Source: Kiritimatiellia bacterium (lineage in GTDB: Bacteria > Verrucomicrobiota > Kiritimatiellia > RFP12 > UBA1067). From it: a DNA stretch of 5,817 bases. Position 1 is the stretch's first letter. Every line of letters begins with the position of its first letter. The notes under the pieces are model-generated. The model did no database searches. It was not told where the DNA came from and saw nothing but the letters and a program-made list of their open reading frames with translations. The stretch lies in contig CAAGNL010000387.1 in assembly GCA_900771305.1 (NCBI GenBank), forward strand, positions 1-5,817, in the 5' to 3' direction. The position numbers and the translations under genes are program-made. Below, one piece after another: positions 1 to 5,026 of the stretch.

Positions 1-504
1 CACAAGAACCTCCTCTCGGGCGCGAACTCCGCCCTCTCGGCGGACTCGCTCAAGAAGGCGATCCAGCTCTTCACCGACCAGGTGGACTCTGACGGCCAGC
101 CGATCAACGTGGAGCCCTCGATCCTGCTCGTCCCGACGGCGCTCAAGTTCCTCGCGGCGGAGCTGACGCAGGGCACGACCCTCATCATGTCCGGCGGCGC
201 GGACAACGTGGTGCGTCCGGCGATCAACGTCCTCGCCGACCAGAACCTGCAGATTGTCTCGAGCCCGTACCTCTCGAACTCGAAGTACGCGGGTTCCTCG
301 GAGGCGTCGTGGTACCTCTTCGGCAAGCCGGGCGTCGTGGATACCTTCGAGATCGGCTACTTGAAGGGCAAGCGCACCCCGACCGTCGAGCGCGGCGACT
401 TGGACTTCAACGTCCTCGGCATCTGGTTCCGCGTGTTCTTCGACATCGGCATCCGCGAGCAGGATCATCGCGGCATGGTCAAGGCGTCCGGCGCGGCCGC
501 GTAA
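1..504 (+). CDS. Phage major capsid protein, C-terminal part (HK97-fold type)
   Basis: This is the 3' part of a gene whose start lies before the window; 167 codons in frame 1 precede a TAA stop. The product would form the icosahedral shell. The visible segment resembles the end of capsid proteins often annotated as Mu gpT-like or as prohead-protease/capsid fusions. It has a stretch on the pattern 'LFTDQVDSDGQPINVEPSIL' followed by LLVPTALK (about residues 41-48 of the fragment), an SPYLSN motif, WYLFGKPG, the ending KRTPTVERGDLDFNVLGIWF and a final D-HRGMVK-SGAAA tail. These motifs are recalled from the family, not checked by search. A DUF2190 gene immediately downstream is the usual partner of this capsid type. 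Whether an N-terminal ClpP-like protease is fused to it cannot be seen here. Major capsid is well supported; the exact subfamily is less certain. Confidence 0.85.
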   Translation, partial: HKNLLSGANSALSADSLKKAIQLFTDQVDSDGQPINVEPSILLVPTALKFLAAELTQGTTLIMSGGADNVVRPAINVLADQNLQIVSSPYLSNSKYAGSSEASWYLFGKPGVVDTFEIGYLKGKRTPTVERGDLDFNVLGIWFRVFFDIGIREQDHRGMVKASGAAA

Positions 505-521
505 CCGAAGCCACACGGCTT

Positions 522-570
522 GCGGCGCGACACGGGGTTCTTAGTTGTTTCCTCCCCCGTGCCGCGCCGC
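522..570 (+). terminator. Strong hairpin between capsid and DUF2190 genes; possible attenuator or leaky terminator
   Basis: Bases 522-529 pair perfectly with 563-570 (GCGGCGCG / CGCGCCGC). After one A-C mismatch, 531-537 (CACGGGG) pair with 555-561, giving 15 base pairs around a 17-nt pyrimidine-rich loop. The stem is followed by TGATTTT (571-577), a short T run that is weak for a full intrinsic terminator. Its position just after the most abundant structural gene fits partial termination or a 3'-end stabiliser that raises capsid mRNA relative to downstream genes. The structure is read directly from sequence; the function is inferred. Confidence 0.5.
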
Positions 571-607
571 TGATTTTCACACATCGCAAGAGAAAGGTTT
601 AATCATC

Positions 608-940
608 ATGAAGGCACGTTATGTTCAGCGCGGCGAGTCCATCGACTACACCCCCACGGAATCCGTCGCCGCCGGAGACATCGTGAAGCTCGGCAACCTC
701 GTGGGCGTCGCGAAGCTCGACATCAAGCCGGGGGAACTCGGAGCGTTGGCCCTCGTTGGCGTCTACGAGATCGCGACGAGCGGCACCGCAATCGAGGCGG
801 GCGCACTCGTCTTCGTCGATCCGGCGACGGGCAAGACCTGCGCTGAGTCGGCACCGGGCGCGGTCAAGTTCGGCCATGCGGTCGCCGCTGTGGGCACCAC
901 GGACACCCTCGTCAACGTCCGTCTCGAGCAGGGCCTGTAA
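608..940 (+). CDS. DUF2190 family capsid cement/decoration protein
   Basis: This 110-aa protein is likely a capsid decoration (cement) protein that sits on or stabilises the shell. Family features include the start MKARYVQRGESIDYTP, the GDIVKLGNLVGVAK segment (about 24-37), the 'GALALVGVYEIATSG' segment and the LVFVDPATGK turn. This is a small all-beta protein of the usual DUF2190 length. The ATG at 608 is chosen over an in-frame upstream ATG at 545 because it has a good ribosome binding site, AAGAGAAAGG (588-597), and matches the normal N-terminus. The longer reading would include hairpin sequence. The gene directly follows the capsid gene, as usual for this family, and a 3-nt gap separates its stop from the next start. 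Confidence 0.85.
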   Translation: MKARYVQRGESIDYTPTESVAAGDIVKLGNLVGVAKLDIKPGELGALALVGVYEIATSGTAIEAGALVFVDPATGKTCAESAPGAVKFGHAVAAVGTTDTLVNVRLEQGL

Positions 941-943
941 GCC

Positions 944-1288
944 ATGATCCGAAGGGGTCTCGCCGCCCTCCGGCTGTTGCAGTACGAAGTCCTCGCGGAC
1001 GACGTGACGTACAGCCGAGACGGCGCGGCGAAGGCGGTGAAGGCGATTGTCGGGCGGACGGTGTTCCGCTCGACCAACGACAGCGGGCATTGGACTCGCA
1101 CCGAGACGCGGGACTTCATCATCCGCCCAGACGAACTCGGGCTCGTCCCTGAAAAGGGCGACGTGATCCGGTTCGACGGCGGCGAGTACGAAGTCCTCGC
1201 GCCGAACGGGGAGCCGGTGTGGAGGTGGAGCGATCCCCACCGCACGGCGATGCGAATCCACGCCAAGCACACGGGAGGCGACGAATGA
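944..1288 (+). CDS. Head-tail joining (adaptor)-like protein
   Basis: This 114-aa protein probably helps form the neck between the filled head and the tail. The sequence has the pattern seen in phage proteins directly after DUF2190 genes: VTYSRDG-A-KAVKAIVGRTVF (about 21-42), a TRDFIIRPDEL segment (about 57-67), GDVIRFDGGEYEVLAPNGEP (about 73-92) and WRWSDPHRT-MRIH near the end. The predicted fold is mostly beta, as in lambda gpFII-like and Gifsy-2 barrel adaptors. The start ATG at 944 has only a weak upstream SD (around AGCAGGG, 927-933), so it may depend on translational coupling to the preceding stop 3 nt away. The stop overlaps the next start in an ATGA junction. It could also be called a generic neck protein; I did not confirm the family by search. 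Confidence 0.6.
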   Translation: MIRRGLAALRLLQYEVLADDVTYSRDGAAKAVKAIVGRTVFRSTNDSGHWTRTETRDFIIRPDELGLVPEKGDVIRFDGGEYEVLAPNGEPVWRWSDPHRTAMRIHAKHTGGDE

Positions 1289-1548
1289 GTCAGGAACAGC
1301 AGAAGCAGGAGATGCCGCCGGGATTCCCGGAACTCTGGGAGAACGTCACGCACTCGCGGATGGACATCGCGGAGCTGAAGGGGATGATCAAGATGCACTT
1401 CAAGGACGGCGTACACCACCAGCCGCCTTGCGCGACTGCGGCGGGGCTTCAGAAGACGCTCTACACCGCGATGGGCGCGGCGATCATCTCGCTCCTCTCG
1501 GCGGTCGGCTGCCTCGTCCTCGAACTCGTGAGGTACGCGCATGGATGA
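1285..1548 (+). CDS. Small single-span membrane protein in the neck gene cluster
   Basis: This 87-aa protein is not assigned to a named family. The start ATG at 1285 is set by GGGAGG at 1273-1278 and an ATGA overlap with the upstream stop. Residues 1-55 are hydrophilic and probably helical (PGFPELWENVTHSRMDIAEL, KGMIKMHF), followed by a small HHQPPC motif at about 44-49. Residues about 59-82 form one transmembrane segment (LYTAMGAAIISLLSAVGCLV...), ending in a short basic/histidine tail. The layout of an N-terminal helix plus one C-terminal span resembles XhlA-type holin/lysis-associated proteins, but the position among head-tail genes is unusual for a lysis function. It could be a membrane-anchored assembly or superinfection factor. 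The gene itself is well supported; the function is open. Confidence 0.7.
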   Translation: MSQEQQKQEMPPGFPELWENVTHSRMDIAELKGMIKMHFKDGVHHQPPCATAAGLQKTLYTAMGAAIISLLSAVGCLVLELVRYAHG

Positions 1549-1942
1549 CATCATCAAGCTTGCGGAGGGCGTCGCCGAATCGCTCGGCGAGGGTGCGGAG
1601 GTCTCCTTCGCGCCTGAATTCGACCTCAAGAGCCTCAAGACGAAGAAGCTCGTCGTGGTGCCCGTCGGGATCGAGTCGAAGCCGAACGCCCGCGACTATC
1701 TCGAGGACAGGTACAAGGTGCAGGTGGGGCTTCTCAAGAAGTGTACCGAGGATGACGTTCCGGACCTTGTCCGCGAGGTCGTCCGGATCGGACGCTCCTT
1801 TCTGCAGAAGTACGTCTGCGGGCTCCGCTGCATGAAGACCGAGTACGTTCCGCTCTTCTCGCCCGAACACCTCCGGGAGCGGAGGCAGTTCACGGGCGTT
1901 GTCGAACTCACGTTCCTCACGGTGCATCGCAATGAACCATGA
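1541..1942 (+). CDS. Probable tail terminator / tail completion protein
   Basis: This 133-aa protein likely caps the tail tube or completes the head-tail interface. A hydrophobic strand LVVVPVGI (about 37-44) is followed by YKVQVGLLKKC (about 58-68), a helix DDVPDLVREVVRIGRSFLQK, and the ending YVPLFSPEHLRERRQFTGVV plus a strand ELTFLTV. This strand-strand-helix-strand order and the 'PLFSPEHL...RQFTGVVELTF' ending resemble gpU-like terminator proteins of related phages; this is pattern memory, not a search result. The start overlaps the preceding stop by 8 nt and has GAGG at 1530-1533. Two cysteines (YVCGLRC) are present in the C-terminal half. It could instead be an uncharacterised neck protein. 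Confidence 0.55.
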   Translation: MDDIIKLAEGVAESLGEGAEVSFAPEFDLKSLKTKKLVVVPVGIESKPNARDYLEDRYKVQVGLLKKCTEDDVPDLVREVVRIGRSFLQKYVCGLRCMKTEYVPLFSPEHLRERRQFTGVVELTFLTVHRNEP

Positions 1943-2315
1943 GGTCGAGTTCGATGCGGACGGGCTTGTCGCGAAGGCGGCGAAGGCAAGTGTGGATGTG
2001 CTACGGCGCATGGGTGCGTATGTGCGACGAGTCGCGCAGAGCAAGGTGCGCCAAAGCATTAAGCCGTCTTCTCCCGGAAGCCCTCCGCACACGCGTCGAG
2101 GCGCTCTGAAGAGGGGCATCCTCTTCGGCGTGGACAAGCGGCGGCAGTCGGTGCTGATCGGCCCCGGCTTCCGGTTCGTCGGAACCTCGATGCAGGCGCA
2201 CGAGTTCGGCGGCGGCTACAAGCGCGAGCGCTATCCGAAACGACCCCTTATGGGGCCGTCCTTAAGCGAATCCGCGCCCCACCTCGCGAAGATGTGGGAG
2301 AACGCGGTCAAGTAA
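1932..2315 (+). CDS. HK97 gp10-like tail completion / virion morphogenesis protein
   Basis: This 127-aa basic protein probably joins or completes the tail (HK97 gp10 / lambda gpZ-type role). Diagnostic features are an N-terminal helix rich in Lys/Ala/Arg (KAAKASVDVLRRMGAYVRRV), SPGSPPHTRRGALKRGILFG (about 54-73), then SVLIGP, AHEFGG (about 92-97) and RPLMGPSLSES near the end. HEFGG followed by a RP-MGP-L motif is the hallmark of this group. The ATG at 1932 overlaps the upstream stop by 11 nt and has no clear SD, suggesting translational coupling. The in-frame ATG at 1899 would add 11 residues deep inside the upstream gene and is less likely. The stop is 21 nt before the tail tube start. Confidence 0.7.
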   Translation: MNHEVEFDADGLVAKAAKASVDVLRRMGAYVRRVAQSKVRQSIKPSSPGSPPHTRRGALKRGILFGVDKRRQSVLIGPGFRFVGTSMQAHEFGGGYKRERYPKRPLMGPSLSESAPHLAKMWENAVK

Positions 2316-2322
2316 AACTGAC

Positions 2323-2328
2323 AAGGAG
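2323..2328 (+). promoter_or_regulatory. Strong ribosome binding site of the tail tube gene
   Basis: AAGGAG lies 8 nt before the ATG at 2337. It is a clear stand-alone SD, in contrast to the coupled neck genes upstream, and fits the high expression needed for a tail tube subunit. Confidence 0.7.
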
Positions 2329-2336
2329 TTATCACT

Positions 2337-2765
2337 ATGGCAGAATCTCAAAAGAGCTACACGCTCGGCCTTGAGGCCAAGCTCTTCTTCGGCGCGGCGG
2401 GTTCGACCGCCACGACCGAGATGAAGAACGTCAAGGACGTGACGCTCAACATGGAGACCGGCGAGGCGGACGTCACGACACGCGCCGCCGAGGGCTGGCG
2501 ACTCACGGCGGCGACCTTGAAGGAGGCGTCCGTCGAGTTCGAGATGGTGTGGGATCCGAACGACGCTGGGTTCGCCGCAATCAAGACGGCCTACTTCAGC
2601 GCCGAGCCGCTCGCGCTGTTCGTCTCGGACGGCAACGAGAACGGCCTCGACGCCGACTTCGTCGTGACGTCGTTCAGCCGTTCCGAGCCACTCGAGGAGG
2701 CGCTGACCGTCTCGGTCACGTGCAAGCCGACGCTCGTCAACCGCGCACCGACGTGGAAGGGCTGA
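2337..2765 (+). CDS. Phage tail tube (major tail) protein, TP901-1-like
   Basis: This 142-aa protein is the likely subunit of the tail tube through which DNA passes. Recognisable segments are the GLEAKLFFG start, MKNVKDVTLNMETGEADVTT (about 29-48), GWRLTAATLKEASVEFEM (about 53-70), WDPNDAGFAAIKTAY, and the C-terminal DFVVTSFSRSEPLEEALTVS followed by VTCKPT. The pattern is typical of the TP901-1-type / Phage_tail_2 tube proteins, whose beta-sandwich subunits stack into hexameric rings. No sheath gene precedes it, which supports a non-contractile tail. It is followed by a hairpin and then the chaperone gene, the usual order. Confidence in tube identity is high; the subfamily is recalled rather than searched. 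Confidence 0.88.
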   Translation: MAESQKSYTLGLEAKLFFGAAGSTATTEMKNVKDVTLNMETGEADVTTRAAEGWRLTAATLKEASVEFEMVWDPNDAGFAAIKTAYFSAEPLALFVSDGNENGLDADFVVTSFSRSEPLEEALTVSVTCKPTLVNRAPTWKG

Positions 2766-2774
2766 TGGAAGGGA

Positions 2775-2796
2775 CGGGGGAGGGCGACCTCCCCCG
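2775..2796 (+). other. GNRA-capped RNA hairpin between tail tube and chaperone genes
   Basis: CGGGGGAGG (2775-2783) and CCTCCCCCG (2788-2796) form a perfect 9-bp stem around the tetraloop GCGA, an exceptionally stable GNRA cap. No T run follows, so it is not a standard intrinsic terminator. It lies 9 nt after the tube stop codon and 16 nt before the next ribosome binding site. It may protect the tube mRNA 3' end or tune the tube-to-chaperone ratio. The structure is seen; the role is inferred. Confidence 0.6.
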
Positions 2797-2824
2797 AGCC
2801 TCCGACTGAAGAAAGGAGAAGCAG

Positions 2825-3304
2825 ATGCAGATTTTCAAGGACAGGGACGGACGCGAGTGGCAAGTCGTCCTCAATGTGTTTCAGATGAAGCGCGTCCGCG
2901 CCGCGCTCGGCGTCGATCTCATCAACGTGATCGAACTCGACAAGGACGGGCAGGTGCGAGTCGATATGATCGACAAGATCGCGAACGACCCGTGTCTTTT
3001 GGTCGACATCCTCTGGGTGCTCGTCCAGGACCAGGCGCGAACGCTTAACGTCACCGACGAGCAGTTCGGAACCGCGCTTGCGGGCGACGCAATCGAGAGC
3101 GCGACCAAGGCGTTCCTTGACGAACTCGTTGATTTTTTCCCCGGCGCGAAGCGCCTCTTCCTGCAGAAGGCCGTGGGCCTCGCGAGGAAGTTCGGCGGGG
3201 AGTGGAACGAGACGCTCAAGAAGGCGCTCGAAGCCCCCGAACTCGAAAAGCGCGTAAGGGAATCGATGAACTCGTCTACGAGTTCGCCGGAATCCTCGGT
3301 CTGA
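2825..3304 (+). CDS. Tail assembly chaperone, gpG-like (zero-frame product)
   Basis: This 159-aa product is probably the short chaperone that coats the tape measure protein before tube polymerisation. It starts at ATG 2825, 6 nt after AAGGAG (2813-2818). The body contains FKDRDGREWQVVLNVFQMKR, GVDLINVIELD, DPCLLVDILWVLVQDQ, then TDEQFGTALAGDAIESATKA and an FLDELVDFFPGAKR segment. This pattern is seen in proteins between tube and tape-measure genes in related phages. The last ~15 residues (MNSSTSSPESSV) are low complexity, as expected for the zero-frame tail after a shift site. It overlaps a second frame (to 3552) and is the first half of a likely -1 frameshift fusion. Confidence 0.75.
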   Translation: MQIFKDRDGREWQVVLNVFQMKRVRAALGVDLINVIELDKDGQVRVDMIDKIANDPCLLVDILWVLVQDQARTLNVTDEQFGTALAGDAIESATKAFLDELVDFFPGAKRLFLQKAVGLARKFGGEWNETLKKALEAPELEKRVRESMNSSTSSPESSV

Positions 3305-3552
3305 ACCCCGATCCGTTCACGCTTCGGGAACTGATCCACATGGTCGAGGGCAAGGGCAAGTTCGATTGGGCGCAGACCTCGTCGCTCATGGCCCTTGCCG
3401 TCAACCTCATGCGCGATCCGAGGAAGGGGAAGGCGGTGAGCCCGAACGACTTCAACCCGTTCGCGGAGAAGCCGCAGAAGATCGTCCTCAAGGGCGCAGA
3501 AATGCTCGACGCATTGAAGGCGGCGTTCATCAGGAAGCCAAAGTTCGGTTGA
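2825..3552 (+). CDS. Tail assembly chaperone, gpGT-like -1 frameshift fusion product
   Basis: The T-part is an open -1 frame ending at TGA 3550-3552. Its recognisable residues begin at about 3259 (GIDELVYEFAGILGL), continue with DPFTLRELIHMVEGKGKFDW and TSSLMALAVNLMRDPRKGK, and end with SPNDFNPFAEK. The strong gene-like sequence starts without a credible start codon or SD: the only in-frame option is GTG at 3202, followed by shadow-like residues. If the shift occurs at the CGAAAAG heptamer (3244-3250), the fusion is 142 + 100 = 242 aa. The long form would recruit tube subunits onto the tape measure, as lambda gpGT does. The alternative is reinitiation to make a separate T protein. The shift itself is inferred. 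Confidence 0.65.
3244..3289 (+). promoter_or_regulatory. Candidate -1 ribosomal frameshift signal (slippery site plus hairpin)
   Basis: In the zero frame the codons read C GAA AAG (3244-3250). The A-AAG half is a highly slippery tetramer in bacteria, although the P-site match is imperfect. A hairpin follows: GAACTCG (3268-3274) pairs with CGAGTTC (3279-3285) around TCTA. It can be extended by a T-G wobble (3267/3286), a mismatch, and two more pairs down to 3264/3289. The gap to the stem, 13-17 nt, is somewhat longer than typical. A run of five C at 3234-3238 (codons GCC CCC) is a second possible slip point. Confidence 0.45.
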
Positions 3553-3578
3553 CGGGTCTATCGTGGTTGTGGTAAAAT
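3549..3578 (+). promoter_or_regulatory. Sigma70-type promoter of the AbiE cassette
   Basis: The -35 element TTGACG (3549-3554, 5/6 match) overlaps the chaperone stop codon. An 18-bp spacer leads to TAAAAT (3573-3578, 5/6 match), preceded by TG at 3570-3571, which makes an extended -10. Transcription would start near 3584-3586, about 40 nt before the GTG start of the antitoxin gene. This lets the toxin-antitoxin pair be transcribed independently of the phage late promoter, for example in a lysogen. Confidence 0.65.
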
Positions 3579-3580
3579 TC

Positions 3581-3619
3581 CGACAAACATACACAAAGAA
3601 GGAAGGTTTGCCGAGGTTT
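3581..3619 (+). promoter_or_regulatory. Candidate operator repeats in the antitoxin leader
   Basis: An imperfect inverted repeat is present: CGACAAAC (3581-3588) against GTTTGCCG (3606-3613), 7 of 8 positions pairing. A direct repeat AGGTTT occurs at 3604-3609 and 3614-3619, spaced exactly 10 bp (one helical turn). AbiEi antitoxins are known to repress their own promoter through repeats, so these are plausible binding sites. They are short and could be chance. The second AGGTTT overlaps the SD-like GAGG (3613-3616) used by the GTG start. Confidence 0.25.
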
Positions 3620-3624
3620 TCAAA

Positions 3625-4167
3625 GTGCTGAAAAATCGTCAGGAGTGTATTCAAACGTTTGGTTCCGACTTCGCCATAGCAAATGCGGTGTCGGCCAAGG
3701 TGCTTTACAAGCTGGACAGGGGCATCTATTCGGATCGTCCCTATGTACCGTTCGTAGAGATCGCCGCGAAGCGTTATCCGAATGCGGTCGTGACCCTTGA
3801 CAGCGCCTTCTATTACCAGGGGCTGACGGACGTCGTTCCCGATGTCCTTCACCTTGCGACCGACCGAAAGGCCTCGCGTATCGTCGACAGGAGGATATGT
3901 CAGCACTTCGTGCCGACGGCGGTTCTCCATGTCGGCGAGACGAGGGTGACGTTCAACAGCTCGACCGTGCTGACATACGACCTCGAACGGCTTGCCATTG
4001 AGGTCGTGCGCATGAGGACGAAGATCCCGTTCGACTACTACAAGGAGGTCGTGAATGCGCTGCGAGGGCGCGTCCATGAGATGTATCCCGCGAAGATCGA
4101 CGATTACCTCGTCAACTTCCCGTATCGGGACTCTGTGGCAGAGGCGATCCGAAAGGAGATATTCTGA
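3625..4167 (+). CDS. abiEi: AbiEi-family type IV antitoxin / transcriptional autorepressor
   Basis: This 180-aa product is the predicted antitoxin of an AbiE system, which counters the AbiEii toxin without binding it directly and usually represses the operon. The N-terminal winged-helix-like region (about 1-36) ends in the family signature LYKLDRGIYS (27-36). Next comes YPNAVVTLDSAFYYQGLTD (51-69), the conserved 'S-A-Y-GL' core. The C-terminal region has TYDLERLAIEVVRM (117-130), the usual Y-ER-hydrophobic motif, then IPFDYYKEVVNALR and a closing FPYRDSVAEAIRKEIF. The length fits short AbiEi forms and is shorter than some streptococcal examples. The start is GTG 3625, the only standard start codon in this open frame after the previous stop, with GAGG 8 nt upstream. 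The stop overlaps the toxin start by one base. Base composition is lower in GC than the phage genes. Confidence 0.85.
   Translation: MLKNRQECIQTFGSDFAIANAVSAKVLYKLDRGIYSDRPYVPFVEIAAKRYPNAVVTLDSAFYYQGLTDVVPDVLHLATDRKASRIVDRRICQHFVPTAVLHVGETRVTFNSSTVLTYDLERLAIEVVRMRTKIPFDYYKEVVNALRGRVHEMYPAKIDDYLVNFPYRDSVAEAIRKEIF
4154..4158 (+). promoter_or_regulatory. Ribosome binding site of the AbiEii toxin inside the antitoxin gene
   Basis: AGGAG (within AAAGGAGAT) lies 8 nt before ATG 4167, inside the last codons of the antitoxin gene. Together with the TGATG stop/start overlap, this indicates translational coupling of toxin to antitoxin. Confidence 0.7.
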
Positions 4168-4973
4168 TGAAGCCATTTGTCGAAACGATTGCCGAACTTC
4201 TGGCGTCTGGCTATACCGAAGCAAACGTGGAGGAGAAGCTTGCGCAGGACATCATGCTCAAGGCGTTGAGCCAATGCGGGCTCAAGGCGCAGGTTACGGT
4301 AAAGGGCGGCGTTGTCATGGCGACCCTGACACGGGACATTCGCCGCACGACGATGGATCTTGACATCGACCTGATCCGGCACTCGCTGTCGGACGAGTCA
4401 ATCGACGAGATGATCAGGAAGATGAATTGCATCGATGGCGTGACCATTGTCCGCGTTGGCGACATCGTCGAACTGAAGCAGCAGGACTATTCCGGCAAAC
4501 GTGTGTTCGTGTCGATCAGGGACACGGCAGGGTATGCCGTTCAGTACAAGCTGGACATCGGGGTGCATACGGTAGAGGCGGCGCGGCAGGAAGACATGGA
4601 GTTCGACCTGACGCACATCGGCTTCGGATCGGCGACGCTTCTTGCGAATGCTCCTGAGCAGGTCTTCGTCGAGAAGCTGAAGAGCCTGCTTCGCCTCGGG
4701 ACGATTTCGAGCAGGGGCAAGGACATCTTCGACATGGTGTATCTTGCGTCTGTCGTGGACGAGAACGTTTTGAAGCGGCTCATGGATGCTTACATCTATT
4801 CCGACAAGAGGATGTTCGAGCGAAACGTTGCCGACGTCGTTCGCCGCCTGATGAGGGTGTTCTCGGACAGCGGCTTTATGGCGATGCTTGCCAACCCGAG
4901 AATGAACTGGCTGAAGATTTCTCCGGTCGAAGCGACCAGGAGGTTGGTTGCCTTCATGAAGACGCTCGCATAA
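4167..4973 (+). CDS. abiEii: AbiEii/AbiGii-family nucleotidyltransferase toxin
   Basis: This 268-aa protein is the predicted toxin of the type IV pair, a DNA polymerase beta-like nucleotidyltransferase. Family members transfer nucleotides to cellular RNA targets and stop growth, giving abortive infection. Visible motifs are VKGGVVM (45-51, the GG substrate loop), TTMDLDID (61-68, metal-binding Asp residues D64/D66 or D66/D68), KLDIGV (128-133, third acidic residue D130), and the C-terminal EQVFVEKLKSLLRLG then SSRGKDIFDMVYL (164-193), matching the conserved E..EKL...R.KD..D pattern. All key acidic residues are present, so the enzyme looks intact. The remaining C-terminus is helical. The gene is co-transcribed with abiEi by a one-base overlap and followed by an intrinsic terminator 24 nt later. 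Composition differs from flanking phage genes. The substrate is not predictable from this sequence. Confidence 0.88.
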   Translation: MKPFVETIAELLASGYTEANVEEKLAQDIMLKALSQCGLKAQVTVKGGVVMATLTRDIRRTTMDLDIDLIRHSLSDESIDEMIRKMNCIDGVTIVRVGDIVELKQQDYSGKRVFVSIRDTAGYAVQYKLDIGVHTVEAARQEDMEFDLTHIGFGSATLLANAPEQVFVEKLKSLLRLGTISSRGKDIFDMVYLASVVDENVLKRLMDAYIYSDKRMFERNVADVVRRLMRVFSDSGFMAMLANPRMNWLKISPVEATRRLVAFMKTLA

Positions 4974-4997
4974 GAACGTCACCATAGATCGCAAGTG

Positions 4998-5026
4998 ACC
5001 GCCTCATTCCGGGGCGGTTTTCGTTT
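4998..5026 (+). terminator. Intrinsic terminator after the AbiE cassette
   Basis: ACCGCCTC (4998-5005) pairs with GGGGCGGT (5011-5018) through 8 pairs including one T-G wobble, with loop ATTCC, followed by the T-rich run TTTTCGTTT. This is a good rho-independent terminator on the + strand, 24 nt after the toxin stop codon. On the - strand no T run follows the stem, so it is one-directional. It closes the AbiE unit but also stands in the path of late transcription toward the tape measure gene. Confidence 0.8.

Noticed and set aside
599..1638. Long - strand open frames opposite the DUF2190 and neck genes
   Set aside because: Products are Arg/Ser/Ala-rich shadows with no recognisable motif, opposite tightly overlapped + strand genes.
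1899..1931. An upstream ATG start for the gp10-like gene at 1899
   Set aside because: It lies deep in the upstream gene with no SD, and the added residues (MSNSRSSRCIA) do not look like part of the family; ATG 1932 gives the natural N-terminus.
3202..3552. An independent second chaperone gene starting at GTG 3202
   Set aside because: There is no convincing SD, and the first ~16 residues look like a shadow of the zero frame; recognisable sequence begins only after the candidate shift site. A frameshift explains it better, though reinitiation is not excluded.
3550..3627. Stop-codon readthrough from the chaperone into AbiEi, since the frame stays open from TGA 3550-3552 to the GTG at 3625
   Set aside because: Only 24 codons separate them, so an open frame by chance is likely. 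AbiEi also has its own promoter and SD, and a tail chaperone-antitoxin fusion makes little sense.
2881..4224. A 447-codon open frame on the - strand, the longest open frame in the window
   Set aside because: It lies opposite the chaperone and AbiEi genes, which have strong family motifs, start codons and SD sites. The reverse product is low-complexity and family-less and crosses two unrelated genes; it reflects GC-rich codon bias.
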